Part shown: piece after piece, positions 26,001 through 36,648 of the stretch
How the letters are laid out: the number at the start of each line of letters is the position of its first letter
Position numbering within the stretch: the stretch's first letter is position 1
From: Haemonchus contortus
Taxonomy: Eukaryota; Nematoda; Chromadorea; Rhabditida; Trichostrongylidae
Reading direction: 5' to 3'
NCBI GenBank assembly: GCA_000469685.2
Contig: LS997562.1
Coordinates: 33,439,715-33,503,714, forward strand
DNA: 64,000 nucleotides
Made by a program: the position numbers and the translations under genes
Notes under the pieces: generated by a model
What the model saw: the letters and a program-made list of their open reading frames with translations, nothing else
Databases searched by the model: none
Told to the model about the DNA's origin: nothing

Positions 26001-29000
26001 AACTGCCAACTCATCTGCAAACGGCAAGACGGTTTTAAAAATTTTCTCGTTTTCTGAGTTAACTCCATAGAGTCCACAACAATGATCCTATTCGGGGGGG
26101 GGGGGGGGGGAGGGGAAGGGGGGTTCTGTCATGGTCTCACCCACTTATTATATAGAGTTCTCCAGTCGAATGTAGATGTCACTCAAATTGACAAAACCAT
26201 TACTGGCTGATTCCCTCCGGGAGAGATTGAAATGCACGAAAAAAGCTCCCAGAAGGCAAGATTCGAAGTTTATGTACGGCAGTTTGTTAACAAATAATAT
26301 CCCTGAATAACGATCTATGAAAAAAGAGAGGGTCCTTCTCAACATAAGATCCCATTAGGTGAAAAAAACACGAATATCTAGTAACTTAAGAAAAAATAGA
26401 AAAATAATGTAGAGGAAAATTCTAAATCGATCCCTTTTTTGAGACGCGCCACTCATTCGACTCTCCCTCGAAACAATAGCGAACGTTTGAATTCGTATAT
26501 GACCTACACAATGACTGGTGGTGACCAGCCGATGTACAAGTCAGAGGTTTTATTCTCCGAAACGATTGTGGTACTAATTAACCGACCCTGGAGGTGTATA
26601 AGGCTTCTAGGCCAGCCAAGCTGACCTAGTGTCCGTCTAAGCTGGGCAGGAGGAACTTCAAATTGAGCTGGGTAGGAGGAACGAATCCCGAACCGATACT
26701 CCTAGCTGGCTAGGGGTATCAGTTCGAGATTCGTTCCCCCTACCCAGCTCAATTTGAAACTACGCCATTAATCCTCGCGGTCCATCCTTCTTCCACGAAA
26801 ACAAGAATATTAGCATATTTACTGAGAAGAGCTTCGAAATTATTTGACACTCTATTTTGATCGCCTAATTTTAACATTTTCAAGTGAGTATCACCGAATT
26901 TCTACTGTTCAGCGTAAGAGATACTTGAAGCAGATAGAAAGGAAACTTCCTAATTCATTAGGAGTCAGGGCAGGCTTCCCTGCAAAAAAGAACATTGAGC
27001 TACAGTGAATTAGGTTTCCAGAAAATGGGCTTGTCGGCGTCGAACTCAACTCTTTGGAAGAATTAATTTTCGAGAAAACATGCACAACATAATGAAGTGG
27101 GAACCAGAAACTCTATCAAAAAAACTTCAAAATTAGCTTGTATAGGAAGAGGTAAACATCATTGGAATGTCTAGCTCCTCGCGATTAGCTTGTGCATCCA
27201 TGTTCCATGAATAATGAAGGTTTTCAGCTGAAAAATTTGGAAGAGGCTTTTCCAGGGAACCCATTTAAGCAATTGGAGTGAACGTTTCAAAGACTTAGTT
27301 GCTTTGTGGGATTCAATTTGAGATCTATGTAGGCTTTGGGTTGCGCTTAAAAGGTATCCGCCAAAAATTTCACAACAGTCAAGATCATACCCAGAATTTT
27401 CTGGAAGCTTCCATAAACATACTGTAAAAGAACACTACTCACTTGCGTGCTCTAACATATCGGAGGGCTTCACGATATCGCAATCAACTAACGGGAACGA
27501 GGTTCAACCTTGATTGTTTTGGTTTTCAAGGCTGTGAAGCGCTGGAACAAGGTGGGCACAGAACAGCTTAGAAGGGGCTTTAAGGCCAAGTACATTACAG
27601 AAGCTCCAATGGGCTTCAGCAACAGGGTGTCCGGAATCAAGCTCGTAGTGAAGCACGTAATGGATAAGGATGAACAGATCGGTCATTATATGGTCAAGTA
27701 AGAAATGAAGAAGTAGTCGGATATACTTTCGTCGTAGTGGTGTCCTTTCAGAGAAACCCTATGAAAGCCTCTTTTTCTGGAGAATCACGGGGCAAATGTA
27801 GTTTTTTGCAAAATTCGGCAGATGCTTTCGTATGTACACATTTAATGTAAACTTAAATCCTTCCCCTAAGATGAACAAAGTAACGGAGCCGCTCAATCCA
27901 TCTTGACGCCCAGACAATGTAGTCATACAAATTGACTGCCGTCAACTTTGCATCTTCCCCTTCGGATTTCCGTCACTTAAAAAAAAATCTAGTTTTTCCA
28001 TACAAACCTCCACTTTTACGCCGGCTACAGTCACTTCGAGAAGAAACGAAGATCTTCGAAGTTTTGACAGATATCTCTGCCTCTGCTTTCATAGAACTTC
28101 TCTAGAAACAAGTTCGTAGAATCATAAGTCATCAGTCAAGTTTTTCGTGCTATGCCAAGATCGTAGCGCAATTTCCAGAGCCAATAGTCAGGGCCATATT
28201 TTATAATTACATAAGTACTATAAGAAGACTTAGAGGCTAAACTAAGGCTTTTTGCACCTTAACGACACCGTTTTGGTAAGGTATGTAATAGTTTTCAAAT
28301 GCTTACCCTGCAGGTATATTGCCGACAATTTCCACACCGTTGTTCTCGTTCCAGTTGAGAATAGCTCCCAAAGCAGCTGTTGAGGCTACCTAAATCACCG
28401 TATTCAGTCAAGGCCTTTCAGAACTATAAAGGAATGACTGAACTGTAAACAGTACTGAATATGTACAACAATTTGTGTTGTCGTTCATGATTGGTAGGCA
28501 TCACCTCCTTAAATGGAGGCTATCGAGAATGCACAAGAGTTTCGAACTGATTTAACTTCGCGTCAGAGATGCCAATAGGTGTAATAGGGACAGGTCCTTC
28601 TCCGTGTTAATTCATCACAAGTGGTGGTCGAATTAGTTGACAATTGCGGGATTAAGCAGTGGACGAGAGTACTCAGTGGGGACCTGAGCATGGAAAAGCA
28701 CTGCTGAGACCGATTTCCAAGTTTCAAAGACTACCATAAAATTTTACGCTCCTATTTCCCCTCCAAAGAACATAATTAGAACTGAGCAGCGTCTTGCTTA
28801 AAAATTTGTGGAGTACCATTATTACCCATGAATAGACACATACTCCAATATCGGAATCCTGTAGGTGTCCATTTCGGGTTGATATGGAATAATTAGGCGC
28901 TCCGAGTCACCGTTTATAGCAGTTGTCAAAACTCGTTTCTGGACATTCCAAGATGTCAGTCTTTCGCTCATATACGTAAGCCTTTTTTTATGAGGTTGAT

Positions 29001-32000
29001 GCATAATTATTGAGGATTTTTTCGCGGCTTTTTTTCTCTCGATAGAATTCGAATATTGAGTTCGGGTTTTTTTCTAAAAATGATCTACTTGATTTCCTCT
29101 ACAAGAATATACTCGAGAAACCATCCGCATATTCGCGAAATTAGGCTCCACTACCTCGAGAAAGATTGGAAGGTGGCGCACTCATTCCGCGATCTCAGTA
29201 ACTTTTCAGCGATCGTTCATTAGGTGATCTAGTGAAAGTACACATGATGTCCTGGTGGTCAAACACGGTCAAATACGGTCAAAAATTTTGATATTTTCCA
29301 TTTCCCTGCAGTTTACCTGATTCTATATATTTATTAGGTTGATGAATAATTATTGCGGATTTTTCCAGCAAATTTTACTTAAAGAAACTATAGAAATACT
29401 AAGCAAAGACATATTCAAACAATTACTCCGGAACTTGTTCACCATCTACGTCAAGCACTGCTTCCCATTGATTAGTTAGTCGGATCCCAAAAGCGAAGAA
29501 ATTTTGATCCTTACGGGCGATCCACGCCTTGACATCGGCCATCAAGTCATCCAAATCGACGTAACTTCTATTCTCTAGCCATTTTTCGATGAACGGTTGA
29601 CGAGATAATCCATAAAAGTTTCTGCTGGTGAATATGGCAGATTTAGGGGCAGATCCCATTTATTGGTTGGTTCTGGCTCATTGTTCGATCACCGAAAAGT
29701 TACTGAGATCACGGAATGAGTGCGCCACTTTCCAATCTTTCTCGAAGTAGTTAAGCCTAATTTCGCGAATATGCGGATGGTTTTTTGAGTATATTCTTGT
29801 AGAGGAAATCAAGTAGATCATTTCTAGAGAAAACCCGAACTCAATATTCAAATTCTATCGAGAGAAAAAAAGCCGCGAAAAAATCCGCAATAATTATGCA
29901 TCAACCTAATAATTTCAGCACCAAGAAACTTAATGAGATGGGCCCCTTTTAAATAGTTGACTCGTCTAAATCACATCATGAAGCAAAAGCTCTGGCAAAG
30001 CCAAAGAAGCAGAAAAACCTGAGAAAAGCATTTTATAATCTACAGTGCGCTCAGCCAAATGATTACCATAAAAATGGAACTTGTTTGCAATAATTTCACT
30101 GAATTTTGAATAATCGATGTAAAGGAGAAGAATAAAGTGGACTCACCAGAATAAGTTCATATGGTATAGGCACTCTGAGGTGGACTTTTTTCTTGAGAAA
30201 AGGTGATATGTATTCTTTACCAGCGTAGAGAAATACCATAGATGCTAGTGATATGATGAGAGTAATCACATTTACTTGGGGAACTCGAATGGCGAGATCG
30301 TAGATTCTCTGAAAGTCTTCTGATAACGTTAAGTTTCTGAGTTTTCCCTATCCCCAAGAACAACTCGGAAGGATAAACTTTCGACAGCATGGACCATGCA
30401 CTCCCTTAGATATCTGAACTGTTCAATATTTTAATTTTTAATTTGTGATACAACTTATGAGTGCACTTCCAACTCGTTTTAAAACTAGTAGTTGTCTGTT
30501 TCATTTCATGTTTCATACATTTTAGCTGCTTACCTAACTTCTCGAGTAGAGAAGTGAAGAGTGCGGCTTACCTGCAGTGAGATGCGCCATGCCCTCATCT
30601 TCTATCAAAATTTGGGGACGGTTTTTTGAAGCACGCAGTTCTATTTATGTGAAACCGGTTATTTATTTATTTATTACGCTTACCGTAAAAATATATCCTA
30701 CTCCTGAAGCTTTTGGAACTTGAACACCCATGAGATCATCAATTTGAGCGACGAGCACATGAACTGCAGCCCCTGAATGGAAACGAATGTCACAGAGTTT
30801 TTGAGTTATGTAGCCCATTTTTCATGAGAGTGATATTTCTGAATTTTGGAATTTCTTCATTTTTTCTTCTCTTTTTTTTCTCGCATTTTCCTTTGCTATT
30901 TTATCGCTGAAAGGAAAATGTAAATCAGATGCATTCATTCATTTCAAGAGAAAAATAGCAGCACTCAATTGAAAAACCCGGCGATCCTATTTTTCTGAAA
31001 GATTTCGCCATGCTTTCTCCTACTTTTCTGACAGAAGTTAGAGCGAGCCAAAAGTCGACTGATCAGATGGGAGATGATTTCGCCCTCCCTTTCTGCTAGT
31101 GTTTACTTGTTTAACGAAGATCCAAAGAAAGGATAGTGGCCCTAAATCAAATTTCTTGAGCACGTTCCGACTATACAAACACCAGTTTCCTTATTTAGAG
31201 GCAGTGTCACCGCACCACCACCAGTCTCGTATGGCATGTTGGAATCCAAAGAACCAAGAGACGAGTGTAGCTTTTTTGATGATTTCTGACGTCTCGACCA
31301 GTTCTTTAATGGCCTGTATTTTACGAGAGGCATCGAGTTTTGAATTGAGCGAATTTCTCCTTCTCAACGATCTATGTAGCTATTATTGAGTGGTGAATGA
31401 GTTGTCGGGGAAAAAAGGTAGGGAATGGAAAGAAAGATGTTTGATCCTATGACTGTATTATGACGTAAACGCTGAGTAATACTGAATTTGAGGTGCGAAG
31501 ACCATTTTTGACATTACCAGTTGGGCTACGCACACTAACGCGTGCACCATGCCATGCCCACTACCGCTTGATTACGATTTGTTAGAGGACCAATATAAAC
31601 AGTGTCGGTTCCCTTTTCATAACCGTTTACCCATTAGGTGACCCATTTGGAACGATGCGCTTTAAGGGTATTGATCTCTTGACACTAATAGGTGATCGTG
31701 GAATTGTTTCCATTTTAACTTCCTCTAGTTCCTAGGGCTTTGATAGTCTTGGTTGTGGGGGGGGGGGGGGGGGGGGGGGCGTGTTGTGATTTACAGTCTG
31801 TAACTTCATAAATAGATTGGATGTTAATCAACAGCCCAATATAAGGAGCATCGGTCGACTTTCTTTTTCATAACTGTTTTCTCACCGCGCACTTGTGATC
31901 TCCACGCTCTTGATCGTGCCTACGTGACTTTTGCGAGGACACACAAACGGACACACAAAGTTAGCGGTTTATATATATAGAGGATATTATAACTATACTA

Positions 32001-34947
32001 ACTATTGTATAAATTCCGATGCTATATTATATGATATCAAGGCGGAGATGATGTAGTGACAAGTGGTGCACTTCACATACGCAGCACAGTCTTGTACATC
32101 GGATGGCTGAGGCAAGCGGTCACATATGCATTTAAAGCGCGACTATGATTTTGGAGGGAGGTCGACTACAGGGCGCATTAAAAATTTCATTGCGCTTTGA
32201 TTAGCTGAAAGCTTTTTTAAACATTGTTGTATGGTGTCTTATGGAATAAGGTTTAAGTAAAAGCGAAAAACTGAAGGATCTTACCGGTAGTGAACCCAGA
32301 AACCAGTGGATCGGAGAAGTAGGTCATAAGGAACTGGAGCCGAAGTAGAGCACAGAGAAGCTAAAAGCTCTCTAAAAAGTAACCACGGTCAACTAATTGG
32401 AAAAAGTACAGCCAACCTGCCAAATTCCAATGGCGAAGGTGAGGGTGGTGGCGATCTGGATTGGTGTGACAGCATAGTGAACGGCTACGTCGAAATGGGT
32501 CTGATTTTGGATTAATTCCACTTTTCCGCCAACATGTGATGCAAAAACTTTGTCGTTGGCGACACCAGCCATCAAAGCGACGACTGCGAAAGAGCCTGAA
32601 ACAGCTGGTTCAATGAATTCTGTCACCTTTCTAATTCCTGAATGACTACGACTGATTTCTGATGGCTCTTTGCTAACGTCGAATTCTGTTGAAGATCTGA
32701 ATCTGTGATCCTTCCAGGGTTCATGAGCAGTAAAAGCAAGAGGACAGAGATGGGCAGTGCGCCATGCAACCGGATCTCATCGAAAACACTATCGTGGATC
32801 TAACTTAGTCCATGAGATGAGCTGTCTTCCAGTACCCCTTCCTGGGTGAAGAAGGCAGAACGTATGTATACCACCATAGCTTGAATTTAATGGATGCATG
32901 CCCAAAAACCGTTGTAGTCCAGCTGATCATGTCTGGCCTCTTCGGGACAATTCCATGGTCATTCAAGTACCAGTGACGCTCAGATAGAAGTTGTTCCCGC
33001 GGCGCATCCCGACAAGGCGCTAAGAGGCGCAGGTCACTTTTGTCCGAATTCGAAGCCTTTTTTACTCTCTCCACTCTTCCCCGCTTTCTTGAAAAATGTA
33101 TTGATCTCTATTCTTTTCTCCTTCCAGCCTTTTATTCAAGGAGCCACTTGGGATTGATCAACTGCATGAGGAAACCCACCGACTTCCTCACTCTCAATGA
33201 GTTTGATCTGCAAGTCAACCCTGCAAGGCATATAGAGGCATCTTGGACCACTTTCATACTTTGTTTTCAACCAGCAGTTCTCAACCAAATGAGAGTAATT
33301 GAAAAGAAAGACAATAGTGGTTCTCCCGGCCTTCTAGAAATGCTCTACTCTTCATTCAGCTTCTTGTCCCTATGAGCCTCAAGGCAGTATTGCTCTTTGG
33401 CATCAGGAACGACTAGATCGTTGATGCACATGTTCGGAGAGATTAAACGCAATTATTGGAAAGATCGCAGGAGACTGACGATCATCAACGGATGCCATTT
33501 AGATGAATGAGTGGTTCAACTAGTATGCGCAAGTAGTTATGCGGCATAATACCCATCAGTTTATTAACCAAATGGGTGTCCGAATGAATGCCGACTTCCT
33601 CGTTTACTAATACACAGAGATGCAATTCTTAATAAGAGATAATAGAAGATTAAGGATTATTTACATTTGCATGTACCCGTTGTCAGTAAACTATGGGAGA
33701 GGGGCAGCCCATTTCAAAACTAGCAGTTTTTCCCAAACAGGTCCTCACCGAAAATTCAGTTCCTCGTTTGCCCAGCATTGGAGTGTCATAAGTTTCGGTT
33801 GACTTGGGCAAGCTTTGGCTCTCGTTTTAGAGGGAAAGATGGATGATAGCAGCATTTCCTTCAGCAACTACACTATTCAACTTCTCTACACTGCGCTACA
33901 CATACGAGTACATTCAGTTGCTACGCTGCGCCGAGCATACGACTTTGGCTATCATTTGCACTATTGATGGGTTTATCAGAACAACTGCACGAAACCTACA
34001 CAAAACTCTCAGAACCAGGCCCTACGAAAGTGTATCCGAAGGCCATCATGTGGGGTTCGTGCCGTTTCGCCTTTCTCTATCGGACTGCTATACAGGGATC
34101 ACAAGAAAGCACCGATCAGTCGAAAAGCGAAACAAAAACGCGGTCATACCAAACAAGGAGGGTACTGTAGTTGCTTCTTATAAAGGTGACCCTGGGTTCG
34201 AGGTCAAATCAGACGAAAACAGCTATGGAGAGTTTGAACGATTAAACGGGGTGGTGTAGCAGTGGCTTAAGCCTTCACCACACACGTGTACAGGCTTATG
34301 CTGCTCATTGTACTTGATGAAAAGATCCTTAATGATGGTTATGTATAGGGACACCACTTGAATGATCTTCCTCAATTATGCCCGAATATTTGAATTCTCT
34401 CTTGCAATATTAAAGTCCTACTGATCGGAATTTTGGAAAATGACTCAGACGTAGCAGTTTTTGCTCAGTTTAAAAAATGTTCTCACCAATTGACACATGC
34501 CGTGAAGTACCAAAGAACATGTAGAAAAATGCAGGAAAACAAGACGCGTACAGACCGTAGACAGGATCGACCCCGGCCAGAGCAGAATAAGCGATACCTG
34601 AAGGTTCATGAGTAATCACAGTAAGAGAATGAGGAAATGATTTGTGATACTAACCTTGAGGCACATGCATGATACCAGTAGTAAGTCCTCCAATAATGTC
34701 ATTTACCAGATACTCCTTAACAGGATACTTAGGTAGCCATTCCAGGATAGGCATGAAACCGAATACAGTGTTCACAAAAGGTCGCCACCCTGTGAATGGA
34801 TAGCAATACGAGCTATGCAGGGCCCTCAAATTCATGATTTCACTTAGAACATTGCTCAACTTCAGTCAACAACACTCACCTGCCTAACTGCCGTAAGATC
34901 GGTTCCCCATTATTCGGCTTGTCACCATATTCCGCATCGTATTCCTC
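14066..34947 (-). CDS. SLC26/SulP-family anion transporter with STAS domain (at least 20 exons, 5' end not found)
   Basis: This is a membrane transporter for sulfate or other anions (family role, exact substrate unknown). Exons in transcript order: 34880-34947, 34655 to 34812 or 34824, 34487-34597, 32417-32595, 32285-32360, 30684-30772, 30147-30308, 28307-28389, 21872-22019, 21313-21426, 21164-21241, 20538-20633, 19471-19577, 19284-19412, 19147-19213, 18803-18934, 17587-17641, 17406-17511, 14795-14837 and 14066-14182. All phases agree, giving about 700 residues. Recognisable SLC26 blocks are [68 protein letters not shown] and [14 protein letters not shown]. The STAS domain follows from about 19412 ([46 protein letters not shown]). 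The tail is Pro/Ser-rich and ends NK. No clear initiator exon was seen upstream of 34947, and the second-exon acceptor is ambiguous. Nematode homologues are called sulp genes, but I cannot say which one this is. Confidence 0.9.
15340..15560 (-). repeat. Second tRNA-derived SINE-like element (family B)
   Basis: Read on the minus strand, the head ggcagggatagcccagcg gives an A-box-like segment. About 35 bases on, gagttcgatccctaccg gives a B box, followed by a non-tRNA body to about 15340. Spacing of the boxes fits an RNA polymerase III promoter. The sequence after the boxes differs from the abundant family A. It lies in the penultimate intron of the transporter and only one copy was noticed. Confidence 0.5.
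16409..16423. repeat. Poly(G) run in a transporter intron
   Basis: About 15 consecutive G interrupt otherwise ordinary intron sequence. Similar G or C runs occur at 7281-7297, 17142-17154, 26095-26110, 31758-31779, 42174-42186, 53149-53163 and 58455-58464. Their exact lengths may be affected by sequencing error. Confidence 0.9.
17581..17586 (-). other. GC-AG intron donor in the transporter
   Basis: The exon ending at 17587 (residues ...TGAN then the first base of a Gly codon) is followed by GCAAGT rather than GTAAGT. Only this GC donor keeps phase with the next exon at 17511, whose residues [15 protein letters not shown] belong to the STAS domain. The sequence fits the known minor GC-AG class of introns. 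Confidence 0.7.
22037..24783. mobile_element. DNA element with ~440 bp terminal inverted repeats
   Basis: Left arm 22037 to about 22476 and right arm about 24344 to 24783 are inverted copies of high identity, beginning aatactgctactaatttgtg. Each tip carries a perfect 36 bp palindrome (22064-22099 and 24721-24756). The element is inserted in the transporter intron between exons ending at 28307 and starting at 22019, only 18 bp from the splice acceptor. The interior of about 1.87 kb shows no recognisable transposase, so it is probably non-autonomous. No clean target-site duplication was found. The 85-codon open frames in both arms are copies of one another and have no independent coding support. 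Confidence 0.8.
24047..24340 (+). repeat. Diverged tandem copy of the right inverted arm
   Basis: The segment starting gctgaaagtgtttgaattct parallels the right arm at about 24404 onward block by block: the ctgaaagtgttt start, a gaggg/ggggctt-tacgatg core, an aacacctta/aacacctcagg block and a ttatcatatggc/ttatatggctgg end. It is far more diverged than the two outer arms are from each other, so it is an older duplication. Confidence 0.65.
24920..25125 (+). CDS. Possible exon of an unrecognised gene nested in the transporter intron
   Basis: A 68-codon open frame ends ...[19 protein letters not shown] plus a short acidic tail and a stop. Codon use and the lack of low complexity make it look more coding than its surroundings. 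It lies on the strand opposite the transporter. No splice sites were confidently assigned and no family was recognised. Confidence 0.25.
25387..25607 (+). CDS. Possible exon with weak gamma-tubulin-complex (GCP) resemblance, nested in the transporter intron
   Basis: An acceptor-like ttttttag near 25367 and a donor-like AG|GTAAAA at 25608 bracket an open segment containing [13 protein letters not shown] and [20 protein letters not shown]. The pattern Lys-x-Cys...Gly-x-x-x...Ala-x-x-x-Glu-Leu-x-x-x-Tyr loosely recalls the central region of GCP3-type proteins. This is recalled similarity only, without alignment. It could be a fragment, a pseudogene or chance. Confidence 0.2.
26435..26640 (-). 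repeat. tRNA-derived SINE (family A) copy
   Basis: Antisense body of family A: cattcgactctccct, acctacacaatgactggtgg, gtacaagtcagaggttttat and accgaccctggagg. The tRNA-like head is missing or replaced by the hairpin at 26657-26758. Confidence 0.7.
26657..26758. repeat. 49 bp-armed hairpin
   Basis: Arms 26657-26705 and 26710-26758 are inverted copies separated by 4 bases, with four mismatches, all transitions. A partial direct copy of the arm start (gctgggcaggaggaac) precedes it. It adjoins a SINE copy in the transporter intron. Confidence 0.85.
27531..27701 (+). CDS. Possible exon of unknown product nested in the transporter intron
   Basis: After a tttggttttcaag acceptor-like sequence, an open segment of about 56 codons encodes a basic peptide ([20 protein letters not shown], later [15 protein letters not shown]) before a stop. 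The opposite and shifted frames are closed. I do not recognise it. It may belong with the open segments at 24920 and 25387 in one nested gene. Confidence 0.25.
   Translation, partial: AVKRWNKVGTEQLRRGFKAKYITEAPMGFSNRVSGIKLVVKHVMDKDEQIGHYMVK
28992..29908. mobile_element. Inverted-repeat element enclosing a mariner relic
   Basis: Arms of about 230 bp at 28992-29225 and 29680-29908 are inverted copies beginning aggttgatgcataattattg. This start is also seen at 29335, where it forms the end of an internal mariner fragment. The termini resemble those of Hsmar1 and hookworm bandit-type mariners. The element sits in the transporter intron between 30147 and 28389. The arrangement suggests a palindromic, non-autonomous derivative around a decayed mariner. 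Confidence 0.75.
29423..29680 (-). pseudogene. Truncated, frameshifted mariner transposase C-terminus
   Basis: The minus strand encodes the C-terminal end of a mariner-type transposase: [16 protein letters not shown], then [12 protein letters not shown] and a stop at 29423. A few dozen bases upstream the mariner-like residues LPYSPAETF lie in a different frame, so at least one frameshift separates them. The N-terminal helix-turn-helix and most of the catalytic domain are absent. The matching element end begins at 29335. It cannot make an active enzyme. Confidence 0.75.
32085..32200 (+). repeat. tRNA-derived SINE (family A), diverged fragment
   Basis: Sense-oriented 3' body: cttgtacatcggatggctg, cacatatgcatttaaagcg and actatgattttgga followed by gaggtcgactacagggcgc. 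It lies in a transporter intron. Confidence 0.6.
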
Positions 34948-35230
34948 CTTAAAACAGTATCACTCAATTTCATAAATTTGGCCAACCATCTAACAGTCAG
35001 GAGGTGGGTGATTTCGAGCCATGAACTGTTCATGATTTCCGATTTCCGATTCTTTGGTGACGGGCCAGAGAATTCTCTACCACAACCTTTCCTTACGTGA
35101 CAAATATCTATTTAAAATAGATAATGGGCAACAAAGTTTGAAGTGGCATTGTTGCATTGTTTTACACCACGCTCAATGCTCTAGAAATAGTTTTACTGCT
35201 TACATTTTCATTTGTTTTTTATTTATTTAT

Positions 35231-35271
35231 GCTTGGGTTGTGTCAAAAAATTGTTCTGACACAACCCAAGC
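35231..35271. repeat. Perfect 15 bp-armed hairpin
   Basis: gcttgggttgtgtca at 35231-35245 and its exact inverse at 35257-35271 enclose an 11-base loop. The next bases are T-rich. Confidence 0.85.
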
Positions 35272-35319
35272 CTTTGTATTTTTGTTTATTTGTTTGTATT
35301 TGTGTCAAGTGACGTACGT

Positions 35320-35560
35320 ATGTAGTGACCCATACCGTTCGGGATAGGATCTGGGACCATTCCACTACCGGGCCAACGAAGCCTTCCATCTTCGTAGGGT
35401 CATTAAATCGGTATCAGAGACGGTGAAAGTACTGCAGACTCCTGTCTCTTTGCGGATCATCTGGCCACTATTAGTTATTGTATAGGCCACATACGCATTC
35501 AAACGGTACTTCGACTCTCAATGGTAACTGAATGCAGGGCGCACCCAGAATTTTGATCAA
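35320..35560 (+). repeat. tRNA-derived SINE (family A), diverged copy
   Basis: Sense copy with recognisable cgaagccttccatc, attgtataggccacatacgc and attcaaacggtacttcgac blocks. The tRNA-like head is heavily diverged. Confidence 0.65.
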
Positions 35561-36224
35561 TTGGCACCAGAAGACCTTATCCTACATCTTTCTCTATTCG
35601 TTTTTAAAATTTAAACTGTTATTTACCATTTTATTTGAGTTTAGTTGGACAGTTACATACAGTTCCTTGAGGAACGTCGGCCGTTCTGCATCGCGCATTA
35701 TTTAGGCAGAGCTGATTCGCTTTCTCCAGGTGGCAACCTTTGAGAATTCCGTACTGACTCAACCATTCCCCATAAGAATCCGATTACGTAGTTGAACCGA
35801 TTTGCGGATTCAACTTTTGTATGTGAAAAAGCATTTCTGAATGCAATTGCCGAGGACAAGGCAAACAGACATTTGCATTCCTATGTAAATGTGATCAAAG
35901 GACATTTTAAACACTTTTTCTCTTCTCAGGCGTGTCCCTGACATCTTACTCAAATTACCTTTTAAATGTTATAAATGGGTACTCGGCTCCAGCGATAGCT
36001 CCTGCTCTAAAAACGGTCACGGGAATTTTATGGGATGTCTAGATGTGAAGGCGCCATCTGATGCAATTTATGTGGAACGTGCCTGTAGAAATTTAACCTT
36101 ACTTAGAGGGCATTGTTACCCATCCGATAAAGACTGTAGGACAGCCTCTTGGGGTGAATGAGATCCGTTCTCAGATGAGCCTCGCATCTGACTTTTCCTA
36201 AGAATCGTAGATATTCACGAATGT

Positions 36225-36365
36225 GCATACGGCGAATGGTGGCCAGCCGACATACAAATCAGGAATTTCAGTCCCTCACGTGTGCACGACTTCAGAGGGT
36301 TGGAAGGAATGGTCCGTCTGGGATTCCATCCCCGCAACACCAATGTGATAGTGTGCAACCTGGAG
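36225..36365 (-). repeat. tRNA-derived SINE (family A), diverged fragment
   Basis: Antisense blocks ggcgaatggtggccagccga and gggttggaaggaatggtccg are followed by a decayed head with gtgatagtgtgcaacctg. Confidence 0.5.
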
Positions 36366-36582
36366 GTACACTCCGACTAATAAAAATTGAATGAAAGCTG
36401 CTTTCAGGAAAAAAACATGCTTCCAAACTGGAAGCTTCCTTTATCCTATAGGTTGAGAAAGGAACTACATCATGGTTAACCTAATTATTCATTTTTGCTA
36501 CAAGTTGAGAAGGTGAGCCATCCTCGAAGCACGTACGAAAGAGCACGTAGAGACCAACTCCGTGTACAAATGAATCATAAGC

Positions 36583-36648
36583 TGGTGCAAGTGTAGTGCT
36601 GCAAATGACTCATTTTTATGAATTATTTGCAACACTGCACTTGCACCA
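36583..36648. repeat. 31 bp-armed imperfect hairpin
   Basis: tggtgcaagtgtagtgctgc at the left and its near inverse ending cttgcacca at the right are separated by a 4-base loop. About four positions differ, some compatible with G:U pairs. The size is close to a microRNA precursor stem, though a small inverted-repeat transposon remnant is equally possible. Confidence 0.75.

Noticed and set aside
31142..31389. Overlapping open frames on both strands in a transporter intron
   Set aside because: Neither fits the phase of the transporter exons (30772 to 32285 already join in phase) and no domain is recognisable.
34170..34290. ggtgtagcagtggcttaagc and gggttcgaggtca as tRNA or SINE boxes
   Set aside because: The B-box-like sequence lies before the A-box-like one and no SINE body follows, so I could not support an element.
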